Of a DNA stretch of 64,000 bases, positions 27,101 through 39,252 are shown one piece after another. Made by a program: the position numbers and the translations under genes. A model generated the notes under the pieces. That model was given only the letters and a program-made list of their open reading frames with translations, did not search any database and was not told where the DNA came from. The DNA lies in the NCBI RefSeq assembly GCF_036417845.1, contig NC_089979.1:119755415-119819414 (forward strand), written 5' to 3'. Source of the stretch: Apteryx mantelli. Its lineage: Eukaryota > Chordata > Aves > Apterygiformes > Apterygidae. Position 1 is the first letter of the stretch. Every line of letters begins with the position of its first letter.

Positions 27101-28189
27101 TCAGGTAGGAATGGCCACAGTTTGCCCTCTCAGTTTTTAAAACTTGCCATAGCCCATGCTGAAGCATAGAGCTTCTATGCTCACACAAGGGCTAGACTTA
27201 TGATTAAAGTTACATAACCAGCAACCTGATTATGTATAAGTCTATTGTACTGTCCTCATTATATACCCCAATTAGCTAGCAGACTCCATCAGGGAAGTCT
27301 CTGAGCAAAAGGGATCCAAACCGCTCCACCCAGAAACACTCTTTAAAAGCCCTATGCAGTCACACTACACAGGACTCTCCAAAACGTATGATTCCGAGAG
27401 AGAGCAGAAAACCGTGGGAGGTGACCTACACATATTTTTGTGAGTCCTTCACATTTTTAAGCATCCAGGAACAGCATCACAAGGGCCTGATTAACCAGAA
27501 TGAATGTAAAAGCCTCTTGCATACCAGTAAAAGGAGGAAGCTGAATGGAGGTCTTTTCCAGACTTGAGTATGAACTCTGAATTCTCACATAGTGGAGGAG
27601 GGTTGGGGAAAAAGGGACATGCTGCCAATGCTAAATCTGCTGGAAGGAGCAGTTTTAGAAACACAGTGACAGCTTTGCCTCCTCTTCTCCCTCCCTAGCA
27701 CTCACTCTCATGGCTGTGTTACAAGCTCAGCCCCAAATCCTTCAATGTTTTCTGCATGAGAAGATCACTGCTCCCAGGTAGATTCCCTCACCAGATCTCA
27801 GTGGCCTTTCCTGGGGCTACACAGGTGACAGTTCTTGGCCAGAAGGGACAGTGATGCTGGGAAGGGACTGGAAGGGTCAATACATATGGGATGTGCAGCT
27901 GAGGCTGTGCCCAATGAGACAAAATAATGATATCAACTATAGAAACTTAATGAAATACAGAATACATGAAATACAATGAAATACAAAAGTGATGGCACCA
28001 AACAGCTATGCAAAGACCTTTTGACAAAATGTTTTGTCCTTGGAAAAGTCTGGTTCACAGAAACTGAGACTTCCCATGGAAACGTATCAGCTTCTACAAA
28101 AGCTTCCAGGCAAGACTTGTCTTGCTTGTTCTCTTTCTCCACATGATTTTGTCTGCAAAAGCCCCAGACCGGCTGTGTGGTTTGAATGC

Positions 28190-28263
28190 TGCTCTGCCCA
28201 GCTCCAAGCAGGAATGCGAACCTGTGTCTCTCACATCCCAGCTGAGTGCCCTAGGTGCCAGGT
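28190..28263 (-). repeat. Probable tRNA-derived SINE remnant
   Basis: Read on the minus strand, the segment has a tRNA-like order: a GGGCACTCAGCTGGGATG block, then a purine-rich GAGAGAC stretch, then a degenerate RNA polymerase III B box (ggttcgcattcc against the consensus GGTTCGANTCC, with one extra base). I recall similar strings in reptile and bird repeats, but the match rests on memory. The A-box end is too decayed to define, so the boundaries are approximate. A small C-rich plus-strand frame across it is an antisense by-product. Confidence 0.4.
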
Positions 28264-29080
28264 AGGTTTTTCTCAGTCACATGCCTCCTTTTCTTTCTTC
28301 CCCTGAAAAAATACTCAGAAAGCCTCAGTTTTATTCTGTCCCATTGCATTCCCTTCTAGATTCCATTCCTTCCAGTTGTCATGGGGTTTTTGGAAACCTC
28401 CTTAGCAATCAGATACATTTCTGTGAGACTGCACAAGTCCCTCCCTTTGAGGAAAGTACATTTTGCCAACTAAATCAAAATGAAACACATCCCTGCTTAT
28501 GTTACTCCATTCTCTGAAACATATTCACACACATATTGCAAGGCTGAGCATCATTTCCCTCCAGGTCACAGGAGGGTATTCTCTGGCACCGGAGCAACCC
28601 ATCTGATTTTCCTTATTTGCTCTGCCTGTACAACTCTTTCTGAGACTACCTTTACTAGTAGATCCAGTTGAATTATTCACTGCAATAGTTATTAATCCAG
28701 CCTGTTTGCTGAGCCAGCCCTGATGGGTGAATATATTTGTCATTCATAAGTACTTGCCAAAATAGCCTGGGTGAGCCATTTAGCCCTGGGCTATTCATAG
28801 TAGCTATTTGTATTCCTTTCCATTAAAACTCACCTCTTATTTAATGTCCAGTACAAGCCTTATGCACTACTGAAGCCCTGCTTGGGTACTGTTTTGAATG
28901 TTTTCGGGCAGGGCATATTCTCCTGACCCATTTCTGCCGTAGCAGCCAACCTGTGCTGCCGGAATGGCAGGAAGCAGCTTGGCAGAATGCAGAACTGGCT
29001 CCCAGATGAGGATCTGTATCTCCCCAAAGTGATGATATTTTCCCCTAAGACTATTACTTTTTTTTTTCTTCTGGTCATAG

Positions 29081-29233
29081 CTTTTCCTGGCTATGGACAC
29101 CAGTTACGTGGATTTTCGGTTGCTTCTTCAAAAATGCACATGCATATGGGTGGAGAAAATGTATTAAATGCCAAAGATTATATTTCTCCAAGTGTTATAG
29201 AAGCTTCTATGGTTACGGTCACAGAGAGCAAAG
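29081..29233 (+). other. Exon-like open segment (weak candidate)
   Basis: A strong acceptor (a T-rich run, then cttctggtcatag) precedes 153 bases open in one frame, followed by AAAG/GTAATG as a possible donor. Start and end phases are both 1, so the segment would be skippable without a frameshift. The 50 full codons include the stretch GGENVLNAKDYISPSV, which I cannot assign to any family. The donor is weak (T at +5). Chance could produce this in 64 kb, so it is only a candidate. Confidence 0.15.
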
Positions 29234-30026
29234 GTAATGCAAACATTAAGGTGGCCACAGGAGCTGGAACTGAACCTCTTTACATAAGCCTGGTGTATAT
29301 TTAACATTGATGGCAATAGACTAGGTCACCTGTTCGAAAATACAATCCATGCACAGTGTTGAAGCTTAGTCTGCTGGGGAGTCATTTCTGGTGGTGGCTA
29401 CCTCAGCGATCCTGGCACTTCTAGAAATTCCATATAACTACACACTATATTACTTGATTATTTCCATTTCCTAAACCCTGGAGAAAAAGTATGACATTCT
29501 CAATTGCACAGAATCTTTACCTGTATAGGTAAAAGGTATTTGCTAACAATGCAATATATGATTAGTATAAATTAAGCTATTAACTATGCATGCATATTGC
29601 AATTTGAAGGATTCACCCCTTATTATATGTGGAGGTAATGTGGAAAAAAATTCTTATTAAAGACATTTTCATTGTAAATCCTGATAAATGAAAAAAGCCC
29701 TCAGTTAGTCAGTCAGCTTTGATAAAAATATTAAAATTAAACCTAGAAAGTGGCAAAACTGAGCCCAGCCCAATTCCTATAATTGTAAATAAAATTCAGC
29801 TTTTGACATCAGTGGTGTTTGAAAGGAATCTTCTTGTGCCAGACAGCACTAACTTCATTCCTTCAGATTGCATGATGATGAGGATCCAAATGTGCAGTTA
29901 CTGTTACACATAATATCATGGAAGAGACAAACTCTGAAACCTATTCCAAATTTAGACCGCTGAAGTCAAAGTGGATTAAACCAAAAGTGGATTTGTCCTA
30001 TAAACTGCTGAAAATCATATAATCAT

Positions 30027-30043
30027 TTTTGTTTGTTTGTTTG
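30027..30043. repeat. (TTTG)n microsatellite
   Basis: About four TTTG units, seen directly. Confidence 0.8.
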
Positions 30044-30650
30044 CAAAAAATAAATAAGCTTCAACATCGGACATTGCCATAGCATAAGGCCAGGGTAAAT
30101 ACCATATTCTGGAGGAGTTAATTAGATTAGCATTAAAGGCATACCTCCCCCTCTTGCACACTCACATCTCCTCATAGTATCTTTTTCCATTCCCCATTTG
30201 TCGCAGCCCTCTCTTGATGATGCATCGATGAACTGCTTCAACTGTCCTCTGATGAAGGAGGTCTTATATGTAGTGTTGGTTACCATATACACACAGGCAG
30301 GTACTCTAGAGCTGCTGACCTACTGAGAGTTCACACTAATTTATTTTCCATCTATACCTTGACAGTACAATACCTTTCTTTGCCTGGCCAGAGAGGACTC
30401 TGCTTTCACTGCGTCTCAGACAGGGCCATAGAGCAAACAGTAAAGACATAATGTGTCAAGACATCAAATTGCAGAGGTTCTGCCTGTAAATTTTTCAGCC
30501 TCTATAATGACTTTTTGCAAACAAGTGATAAAATGCAGTTGCTCCCTCCATTTTAAGTGAGAGTGGTGTATGATAAACATCCCAGAGAAGAAGAAATATA
30601 TTGTTCCATAGCTCGATGTATTCATAGTTTTAGACCTACACATTGCATTA

Positions 30651-30678
30651 AATGAGTTACCATCAATGAGTTACCATC
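30651..30678. repeat. 14-bp tandem duplication
   Basis: The unit aatgagttaccatc occurs twice in direct succession. Seen directly. Confidence 0.9.
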
Positions 30679-32998
30679 AATCAACTAAGAAATGTTTTAG
30701 ATCTGTGAAGTGTGCTGTGTTTTAGACAACCAAAGGATGTACTGCAGAGCCCTTCATCATGAGAATGGGGACACCGCTGTGGGAAATGGTTGTGTCCAAA
30801 GATAAAGCCTCATGGATCAAAACTCAACCTAAGAAATAACAGTAAAATTATATTTACACTCTTAAATGGACCTGGACTAGCTCCCAGAAACACACCATTA
30901 ACAAAAGCATTTCAGGAAGTCTCTACTTGCTGAACTGCATGGTGACTCTCCGCTTTGATCTCTCTCCCCTGTGTGGGCAGGAATCCCATTGACACATGTG
31001 ATAGTTCTGCTCAGGTAGAATGAAGATTTATGTCATATGTAGAATTTCATAACCAAAAGGAGAACTTTAGGACAAGATCTATTTTTTGGATAAACAGCCC
31101 CAACTTGAAATCCGTAGTTGTTAAAATTCTGTGGGTAGGGCTCATATTTGCCACATCAATATTACTATTTAACTATACCAGCCTTACACACAAGACCTTT
31201 ACTTGCAACTTGGATCTTAATGCAAGCTGGGAATATATCTCTGAGCTGAATCAGCTCCCTTTTTTGCCTTCTTCCTGAAGCAGAAATTAGTCTACGAGCA
31301 AAGTGAGCACACCAGGGAAGGTACAGCATAAAAAAGATCATCCTTCCCCGACCTTTTTTTGTAATCAAATCCCAAAGATTCATCTTGGGACTCCCTGCAA
31401 GTTCAGAATTTGCTTTTGCAGGGAGCTTATGATTAAATAAACTGGGTGTTGAATGCAAAGCTCTTCTTCCAGAACAGAGTGGTCCATAGAGGAACTGCTG
31501 TAGAACAACTTTGGTCTGTGTGGACCAGACCATGACAGACTTTTGTTGGGTAAGGCCTAGTGTTACAGTTCTACCAACACACTGGTTGCAGTATGATAAG
31601 CAGGTACTGCCAGAAGAGAAAAAAAAAGGAATATGACATCACCTTCTATAGGCATGGCTTTGTAAATCTGAATCAAAAGAAACTTGTGAAACCTGACAGA
31701 CTGAAACCAGAAGTGGAAAGCAAAACGCAAGTACAGACAACCAGCAAGAACACAAATGCTGTACAGTCCACTGCTATTGTATGTCAACTTGTACTTAAAA
31801 CTTATGAATTTGGAGTAAAAGATACCAGAAATAAAAGGGAATCAGTTTCCTGATCCAGTTTGCTGTGCGACTCCACAAGCAGTGGCAGTGGCACAACTGA
31901 GAGAGTTGGAAATAGCAGCCTGAGACAAAAAGAAAAAGGGTATGGGACTTGCTTAGCTGGATTTGCTACCAGGGGAAATACCCATGTAACCGCAGCCTGA
32001 GGTTCCCTGCATCAGTTCTCCATCTGACTGCTGTACTGTGATGAACACAACGCACAGGACAACCCCATCGCTGCCCCAGCACCTCTTATGCCACATCCCT
32101 CCTGTGCCTGAGCTCTCCCAGCTGGACAGAGCGTGACTGGGGATGAGGAGGGACATGGGAAGAGACCACCACCACCGCAGCCAGCAGCTGTGGGGAGGAG
32201 CAGATGGCCTTTCCCTTCCCACAGCAGCTGCAGTTGCGTCTATTTAGAAATTGCTGGAAAGTTCCAATTTTCATTATGTGAAGCAATGAATGCTTGTCTG
32301 GTGGTAACCACATTTCATCACAACCTACACAAACTGGATTTCAAATGGCAACCTGGAGATTAAATGAAACTCTATTAGCCTGGGTCTATTTTTGAATCAG
32401 GTTTTAACCATTCTCTCATTTTAACACCTGAGCATTTTTCATGCAGATCCCCTCACTCCACCCACCACTTAAAACATGTAGGAAGCTGAGATCAGAAGAC
32501 TATTACAGAAAAAAGTTGCAGAACTTAAAGAAGACAGAAAAAGTGTGGAATTGTAACAGCACCTGGCTTTCTACAGCAATCACGCCTTGGAATGAGAGCG
32601 TGGTTTTGTTTAAGGGTATGAGCAGATGACTGCACTGTCATAAATTGCTATTCCTTCAGCCAAGATATGGTATCAGTGCACACTGGTCACCTTGGATAAA
32701 GAATTATTGGAAAGGAATTATTCTCATAGGAACAAAATTCACCTTGTTCCCCACTCCCTCCTCCTGCTTCAAGGCAGTGATCTGCAACCAACTGCAAAAA
32801 TGGGAGGGGGATGGTGAAGGAAGGGAACTGAATGCTTAAACACTTAGTTGCATATTACGAAATGTTTTACATGTAAAGTAGGTTCAAGAACACAATGAGG
32901 AAGAGAAAGAATCTGAAATAGCAGATTCACGATTATTGGTTTTGGTCTAGCATGGATTCATGTTAAGACTGGAACATATAGGAAAGCCTCTTCTTAAG

Positions 32999-33010
32999 AA
33001 AAAAAAAAAA
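32999..33010. repeat. Poly(A) tract, 12 bases
   Basis: Uninterrupted A run; no element recognised next to it. Confidence 0.8.
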
Positions 33011-35970
33011 GCTCAAACCAGATGCTTGTGTACCCAGTAGTTTTAAGTCTTGTAAAGAATTATAATTAACCTGAATGACAGCGTTCAGAGCTCCAGGAGA
33101 GCTCAGTGAAGCAAATCACGCTGAACTAAAATTAGCAGTGTATAATTCAGCCATCTACTTGGCATCCACACACGATGCTTCCCTGGCCCCAGACCCATCA
33201 CATCATTCAGCTTTCCCAGTGCCATCAGCTCCTTGCTTTCAAAAGCATTGCTGAGTGAAATGCTGCTGTTCACAAGCAGCCTGCACCTGCCTGGAGGCAG
33301 CAAGCCGAATTGCCAGGGATGGCTTTTTTTCCCAATATTTCCTTCAATGTTTATTTGCTGATTGCTTTCCAGACAGCTGGAATTCAAGATGTGAAGTGGG
33401 GACTGTCTGTCAACAAAAGGATGGAAAAAGACCTGAGATAATAGGACTAAATCATAGGTCCAGAAATATGCTGTAATCCCACATAGATTCTTTCCATTCA
33501 TGTCCACTTGAAATGGACATGAACTGTGTCCTGAGAACAGCAGGGATGTGTCTGCCATGGTTCACATACTATAGGGGCAGTAAGTCTTGACTTGAGGTCT
33601 GCTTCTAGGAGGACTTAGTATGCAGAATGAGAGTGAAAATACAGTGCAGTCATTCTGCCCTAGATCCCATGTGCTCCTTACATCTATGCATGGACTATGG
33701 CTGCCCTCTGTCACCCGAGCAGGAGTCTAAGCCCCTTTGCAACTCTAGACTTGCTATTCATATTTGCTACCTACAATCACACGTGCACACAGGCCAAGCT
33801 CTGAAGCACACCTAACACTCACTACCCTTGTCCAGGCCCAAGCTCTTGCTCACATGGTCTGGAGGGACTCTCCTCTGGAAGGGAGGAGACCAGTTCACCA
33901 GCAGTAATCCTAAAGCCAGTTCTTTCAAAGACTCAGTTGGAAACTTTGAGCCTGAACTGTGGCTGGGCTAAAAGCCAGCAGCATGGATGGGAAGTACTCA
34001 ATTAATGGGATCCAGTGTTTGTAATCTCATAGAGCCAAAGAAAGCCTTGTGAAGAGTAAATTCTCCTAGGGAGCAAGAAGAGGTTCACACATACTATTAT
34101 ATAGAGTAGCAATCTAGCTTCCCATACATTCATTTCCATATGTAGAGAAGCCATCAGAAATACAGAAAATGTTTGACATTTTTTTGCCTGGAGAGGCAAT
34201 AACGTGGGAAACTTTGCAGATGATGCAAAAAACACTGGTAGAATCTAGAGAGAACAGGACACTTCACAAGGGCTTACCATAAAGGCGGATGGGCACCATG
34301 GTAGCAGGCAGAATACCAGGTCAACAACCCATGCACAAGGCAAACTAGAAACCAGAAGACTGCACCACTGCAGGAAGAGAGATAGCTGTCATTGTCTGGG
34401 AATAGAAGAGATGACAGCAAACTAGGGGAAAAAATGAGAGTACAGAGAATAAATGAACGGTATTTAGAAGCTATGCTGAATTTCTGCTCATATCAAAATG
34501 CAGAGGTCATTCAAAGAACGTGTCAGGGAGCAAAACAGTCACAAGAAAACATACACGTACCATGGAGCTCTTTGTCATCAAAGCCACAGATCTCTCAAGA
34601 TTCAGATAATGAATTTTTCATATGCACAACTAAATACAAAGAGATTTTCGGGAGGAATGAAAAGGCATATGTCCTGTGATTACACCAGTCTCAGTAATGG
34701 TCACTAGGAGAAGACTCACGTCTTGTGACAGACTCCTTATCTACCTATTGCAAGGGCATTTCACTCATCTCGCTGAGCATTTTGTGTTAGATACAACATT
34801 GGACTGGAAAGGCCACTGAGCCTACCTAATACTGTAAGTCCCATGCTACTATTTTTTCCTGACAGCCCCAATCTTCTGATGTCTTATAGTGGAGTTTCTT
34901 CTCACCAGTACTCCCTTTCCAAACATATGTGCTATCTGCATCCTTGTGACGAGGATTTTGCACAGGCTTGCCTGGATACAGCTTTTGAAAGATCATCTGC
35001 TGACAGGAGGATGTGACTGGGTGTTAATGGAGCCTGCTGTGGCCTACCAAGTGGAAAAAGGCAGAACTTATGGAGAAGGAGCAGCTGAAGTCACTAGATG
35101 AGAGAGAAGACAGAGAGTGAGGAAAGAGCAGAGTCAAACACTGGTTCTGACTGGCACAACAGCCAGCCACATCCTTCATTCACTCCATCTCCACATCCAT
35201 TTTAAGCTCTGTGAACACCTTCTCCTGCTCACATTTACTGTTGCCTGCAAAGGGATTTGTCTGCCTCCTGAGCTTCTTCAGAGTGTCTTCCCTCCCCTCC
35301 TGCACCAGTCCCACCACCTTATTTTATGCATCTTTCCATCTCCTCAAGGCAGTTCACAGATTACCATCAGCACTGACCTTTCCTGCTCACCTTCTCCCAG
35401 CTGGACACAGGCAGTGGCACTTGAGGCTCTTACCAGCCTGCGCATGGGCTTTGAGAGGCAGGTTTCCATGGCTACCCTGATGCTCAGCGATGCCAAGCAA
35501 ATGTGGACTTCCAAGACAACTTCCTGCTCCTAGCCTTTTTATCTCACCACAGAACACAAACATGAAACACATTTCATCAGGACCACCAAATTAGGTACTT
35601 TTTATGGTGCGCAAGTGACAAATATGATCCCCAGAATCTGATAAACCAGACATATTACTTTAAGGTAAAGCAGGGGGAGGATAACACTTTTGCTTGGAGC
35701 ACATAAACATTGGTTAAGAAACAGGCATATATAAAAGGCAGCTCAAAGCATGATCATTTAGGCTGTTACTCCTGTATTTAGGTTGCCTAACATTTTTCAT
35801 TATAAACAAATTGTGCAGGTTTCTTGAAATGCTTCGAGATGACTATGATTTGCAGGAGATCTTAGAATTCAGCAGGTAGAGCCCTCAGGCTAAAGCCATG
35901 CCTTTTCTTAGCCTTGTGAACTGCTATCCCAATTTTGCTAAAGTATATAAAGCATTAAAAATGAATAACC

Positions 35971-36032
35971 ACTTCATTCCCTCATTCCTTTCCCCATTCC
36001 TCTTTCCTCTCCCCATCCCCCTTCCCAGCCCC
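35971..36032. repeat. Polypyrimidine tract
   Basis: A C/T-rich run with only a few A interruptions. The 36163-36213 stretch on the same strand is purine-rich, so the two could pair or form non-B structures. Confidence 0.75.
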
Positions 36033-36162
36033 AATATGCCTCAGAAACCTTTTAGCGCTGAGGCAAAATACCCCACAGCAAACTAATGTTCATTCTAAAG
36101 GCATTGGGATCATGCACTGCTTGAACATCAATGCCACATATTGCACTGGGGACGCTGGGGAC

Positions 36163-36213
36163 TGAGGGAAGAGGAAAGGAGAGAGGAGGAGAACAAAACA
36201 AAAGGAAAGAAGA
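36163..36213. repeat. Polypurine tract
   Basis: A/G-rich run with few interruptions, about 100 bases before the CR1 3' end. Confidence 0.7.
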
Positions 36214-36313
36214 GCAACTAAGGCTTTGTCACTGCAGCCACTCTCAGGGCCTGCACAAGGACTGTTTTTGATATTAGAAAGTTACATGCAAAAAACTTCC
36301 CCTGCAGGAGTGT

Positions 36314-36337
36314 CACAGGATCCCAGGATCACAGGAT
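36314..36337 (-). repeat. CR1 3'-terminal octamer repeats
   Basis: Three 8-base units on the plus strand (cacaggat, cccaggat, cacaggat). They correspond to the short direct repeats that end CR1 elements in place of poly(A) and fix the 3' boundary and orientation. Confidence 0.9.
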
Positions 36338-36402
36338 GGTGAAGGTTGGAAGGGACCTCTGGAGATCATCTAGTCCAACCCCCCCTGCCCAAGCAGGGTC
36401 AC

Positions 36403-38931
36403 CTAGAGCACGTTGCACAGGATCACGTCCAGGTGGGGTTTGAATATCTCCAGAGGAGACTCCACAACCTCTCGGGGCAACCTGTTCCAGTGCTCTGTCA
36501 CCCTCACAGTGAAAAAGTATTTTCTCATGTTCAGATGGAAGTGTCTGTGTTTCAGTTTGTGCCCGTTGCCTCGTGTCCTGTCGCTGGGCACCACTGAAAA
36601 GAGTCTGGCTCCATCCTCTTGACACCCTCCCTTCAGATACTTGTACACATTGGTAAGATCTCCTCTCAGCCTTCTCTTCTCTAGGCTAAACAGGCCCAGC
36701 TCTCTCAGCCTTTCCTCATAAGAGAGATGCTCCAGTCCCCTAATCATCTTTGTAGCCCTTCGCTGGACTTGCTCCAGTAGTGCCACATCCCTCTTGTACT
36801 GGGGAGCCCAGAACTGGACGCAGTACTCCAGATGTGGCCTCACCAGGGCTGAGTAGAGGGGGAGAATCACCTCCCTCCACCTGCTGGCAACACTCTTCCT
36901 GATGCACCCCAGGATACCATTGGCCTTCTTGGCCACAAGGGCACATTGCTGCCTCATGCTTAACTTGGTGTCCACCAGCACTCCCAGGTCCTTTTCCACA
37001 GAGCTGCTTTCCAGCAGGTCAGCCCCCAGCCTGTCCTGGTGCAGGGGGTTATTCCTCCCTAGGTGCAGGACCCTGCACTTGCTTTTGTTGAACTTCATGA
37101 GGTTCCCCTCTGCCCACCTCTCCAGCCTGTCCAGGTCTCTCTGAATGGCAGCACAGCCCTCTGGGGTATCCTCCACTCCTCCCAGTTTTGTATCGTCAGC
37201 AAACTTGCTGAGGGTGCACTCTGTCCCTTCATCCAGGTCATTGATGAAGAAGTTGAACAAGACTGGACCCAGTACTGACCCCTGGGGGACACCGCTAGCT
37301 ACAGGCCTCCAACTAGACTCTGCGCCGCTGATCACAACTCTCTGAGCTCTGCCATTCAGCCAGTTCTCAATCCACCTCACTGTCCACTCATCTAGCCCAC
37401 ACTTCCTGAGCTTGTCTATGAGGATGTTATGGGAGACAGTGTCAAAAGCCTTGCTGAAGTCAAGGTAGACAACATCCACTGCTCTCCCCTCATCTACCCA
37501 GGCAGTCATTCCATCAGAGAAGGCTATCAGATTGGTTAAGCATGATTTCCCCTTGGTGAAGCCATGCTGACTACTCCTGATCACCTTCTTGTCCTCCACA
37601 TGCTTGGAGATGGCCTCCACGATGAGCTGCTCCATCACCTTTCCAGGGATGGAGGTGAGGCTGACTGGCCTGTAGTTCCCTGGGTCCTCCTTCTTGCCCT
37701 TTTTGAAGACTGGGGTGACATTGGCTTTCTTCCAGTCCTCAGGCACCTCTCCTGTCCTCCATGACCTTTCAAAGATGATGGAGAGTGGCTTAGCAATAAC
37801 GTCCGCCAGCTCCCTCAGCACTCGTGGGTGCATCCCATCGGGGCCCATGGATTTGTGGGTGTCAAGTTTGCTCAAATGATCTCTAACCCACTCCTCCTCG
37901 ACCAAGGGAAAGTCTTCCTTTCTCCAGACTTTCTCTCTTGCCTCCAGGGTCTGCGGTTCCTGAGGGCTGGCCTGAGCAGTAAAGACTGAGCAAAGAAGGC
38001 ATTCAGTAACTCTGCCTTCTCTGCATCCTTCGTCACCAGGGCACCCACCCACCCCATTCAGCAAAGGGCCCACATTTTCCCTAGTCTTCCTCTTGCTGCT
38101 GATGTATTTGAAGAAGCCCTTCTTGTTGTCCTTGACATCTCTCGCCAGATTTAATTCCAAACGGGCCTTAGCCTTCCTCGTCGCATCCCTGCATACTCTG
38201 ACAACGTTCCTATATTCCTCCCGAGTGGCCTGTCCCCCTTTCCACTTTCTGTAGACTTCCTTCTTCTGGTTGAGTTTTGCCAGGAGCTCCTTGCTCATCC
38301 ATGCAGGTCTCCTGCCCCCTTTGTTTGACTTCCTACTCATAGGGATGCACCGCTCTTGAGCCTGGAGGAGGTGATGTTTGAATATTAACCAGCTCTCTTG
38401 AACGCCCCTTCCTTCTAGGGCCCTCACCCATGGGATTCCTCCAAGTAGGTCCCTGAAGAGGCCAAAGTTTGCTCTCCTAAACTCCAGGGTTGCGATCCTA
38501 CTTAGTGCCCTGTTGCCTCCTTGCAGGATCCTGAACTCCACCATCTCATGGTCACTGCAGCCAAGGCTGCCCCCAACCTTCACATCTTCAACCAGTCCTT
38601 CTTTGTTTGTTAGTAGGAGGTCCAGCAGCACACCTCTCCTTGCTGGCTCCTCCACCACCTGCATCAAGAAGTTGTCACCAATGCTCTGCAGGAACCTCTG
38701 GGACTGTTTGTGCCTAGCTGTGTTGTCTTTCCAGCAGATATCAGGGTGGTTGAAGTCCCCTGTGAGAACCAGGGCCTGGGATCGTGAGGCTACTTCCAGC
38801 TGTCTGTAGAAGGCCTCATCGACTTCCTCTTCCTGATCAGGTGGCCTGTAGTAAACACCCACAACAGTGTCACCCATGCTAGCCTGCCCTTTAATCCTTA
38901 CCCATAAGCTCTCGACTCGCTCTTCATCCAC
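36403..38931 (-). CDS. CR1 ORF2 remnant: endonuclease (partial) and reverse transcriptase
   Basis: An 842-codon frame with no internal stop. It opens at a GTG with no claim to be a native start; the frame runs on to 38958 and the true N-terminus is missing. Domains in order: C-terminal part of an APE-type endonuclease (residues 1-135, with [12 protein letters not shown] at 57-68 and SDH at 126-128), linker, reverse transcriptase (about 365-625) with palm motif [13 protein letters not shown] (490-501), motif [11 protein letters not shown] (547-556) and the catalytic FADD (577-580), then the CR1 C-terminal domain. ORF2p nicks target DNA and copies its RNA there. Residues about 297-315 are out of frame relative to CR1 proteins: an extra GGGT unit (38043-38054) and a one-base loss near 37990 cancel out. 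With the endonuclease broken and no promoter, it is not expected to be functional. Confidence 0.9.
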   Translation of the reverse strand: MDEERVESLWVRIKGQASMGDTVVGVYYRPPDQEEEVDEAFYRQLEVASRSQALVLTGDFNHPDICWKDNTARHKQSQRFLQSIGDNFLMQVVEEPARRGVLLDLLLTNKEGLVEDVKVGGSLGCSDHEMVEFRILQGGNRALSRIATLEFRRANFGLFRDLLGGIPWVRALEGRGVQESWLIFKHHLLQAQERCIPMSRKSNKGGRRPAWMSKELLAKLNQKKEVYRKWKGGQATREEYRNVVRVCRDATRKAKARLELNLARDVKDNKKGFFKYISSKRKTRENVGPLLNGVGGCPGDEGCREGRVTECLLCSVFTAQASPQEPQTLEAREKVWRKEDFPLVEEEWVRDHLSKLDTHKSMGPDGMHPRVLRELADVIAKPLSIIFERSWRTGEVPEDWKKANVTPVFKKGKKEDPGNYRPVSLTSIPGKVMEQLIVEAISKHVEDKKVIRSSQHGFTKGKSCLTNLIAFSDGMTAWVDEGRAVDVVYLDFSKAFDTVSHNILIDKLRKCGLDEWTVRWIENWLNGRAQRVVISGAESSWRPVASGVPQGSVLGPVLFNFFINDLDEGTECTLSKFADDTKLGGVEDTPEGCAAIQRDLDRLERWAEGNLMKFNKSKCRVLHLGRNNPLHQDRLGADLLESSSVEKDLGVLVDTKLSMRQQCALVAKKANGILGCIRKSVASRWREVILPLYSALVRPHLEYCVQFWAPQYKRDVALLEQVQRRATKMIRGLEHLSYEERLRELGLFSLEKRRLRGDLTNVYKYLKGGCQEDGARLFSVVPSDRTRGNGHKLKHRHFHLNMRKYFFTVRVTEHWNRLPREVVESPLEIFKPHLDVILCNVL
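38043..38054 (-). repeat. (ACCC)3 slippage tract inside CR1 ORF2
   Basis: Three ACCC units on the plus strand (GGGT in the coding sense). Compared with the CR1 reading frame I remember, one unit is extra, giving a +4 frameshift that is cancelled by a one-base loss near 37990. Confidence 0.6.
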
Positions 38932-39252
38932 CCCTAGGCACAGCTCAATACATTCCAGTCAAGAAGGGTGTGAAGTCAAACACTTGGGATTTAGGAAGTG
39001 CCAGCTCTACCGCTTTCCCAGAACACCTTTTCTTCCACGTACTTAGCATATTTACCATATTTACAGGTGCAATGAAGGGCTGCATTCTTCAACAAGACCC
39101 TGTCTCATTTTGAGCACAAGATGGAGACAAAAAGAAGTAGAACAAAGACTACCTGAACAGTTATTTCCAGCATCACCTAACTTTTGACTGATGGACTTCA
39201 TAACTTCAGGAACCTTTTTTTAATATTTGCATGCTTAGTATGTTAATGCACG

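Larger units (their letters stand above)
11401..28189. other. Unassigned noncoding DNA
   Basis: No gene recognised over about 16.8 kb. The longest frames are 164 codons (13721-14215, plus), 147 codons (20965-21408, minus) and 139 codons (15562-15981, minus). None has a recognisable motif, signal peptide with a sensible mature part, or paired strong splice sites. The stretch holds homopolymers (G8 at 21488, A13 at 24183), a 14-bp tandem duplication (23737-23764) and a possible palindromic-repeat fossil at 16283-16350. Confidence 0.6.
28264..36313. other. Unassigned noncoding DNA
   Basis: No gene recognised. It includes the exon-like segment at 29081-29233 (listed separately), a TTTG repeat (30027-30043), a 14-bp tandem duplication (30651-30678), an A12 run (32999-33010), a 151-codon minus-strand frame (33103-33558) without family resemblance, and a polypyrimidine tract then a polypurine tract (35971-36032 and 36163-36213) just before the CR1. 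Confidence 0.55.
36314..38958 (-). mobile_element. CR1 LINE, 5'-truncated, long copy
   Basis: A chicken-repeat-1 type non-LTR retrotransposon inserted on the minus strand. The 3' end is intact: the ORF2 stop, an 89-base 3' UTR, then three octamer-like units at the terminus (36314-36337) instead of poly(A). The 5' end is lost inside the endonuclease domain. CR1-like coding similarity stops near 38958, and the frame closes at a TGA at 38959-38961 contributed by flanking DNA. No target-site duplication is visible, which is usual for CR1. About 2.6 kb remains of an element that is normally longer and carries an upstream ORF1. Such copies lack the internal promoter and cannot retrotranspose alone. 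The near-open frame suggests a fairly recent insertion. Confidence 0.95.

Noticed and set aside
33103..33558. 151-codon minus-strand frame
   Set aside because: No domain or motif and no supporting context; probably chance.
36346..38809. Plus-strand frames of up to 98 codons across the CR1
   Set aside because: They are antisense by-products of the CR1 ORF2 coding sequence.
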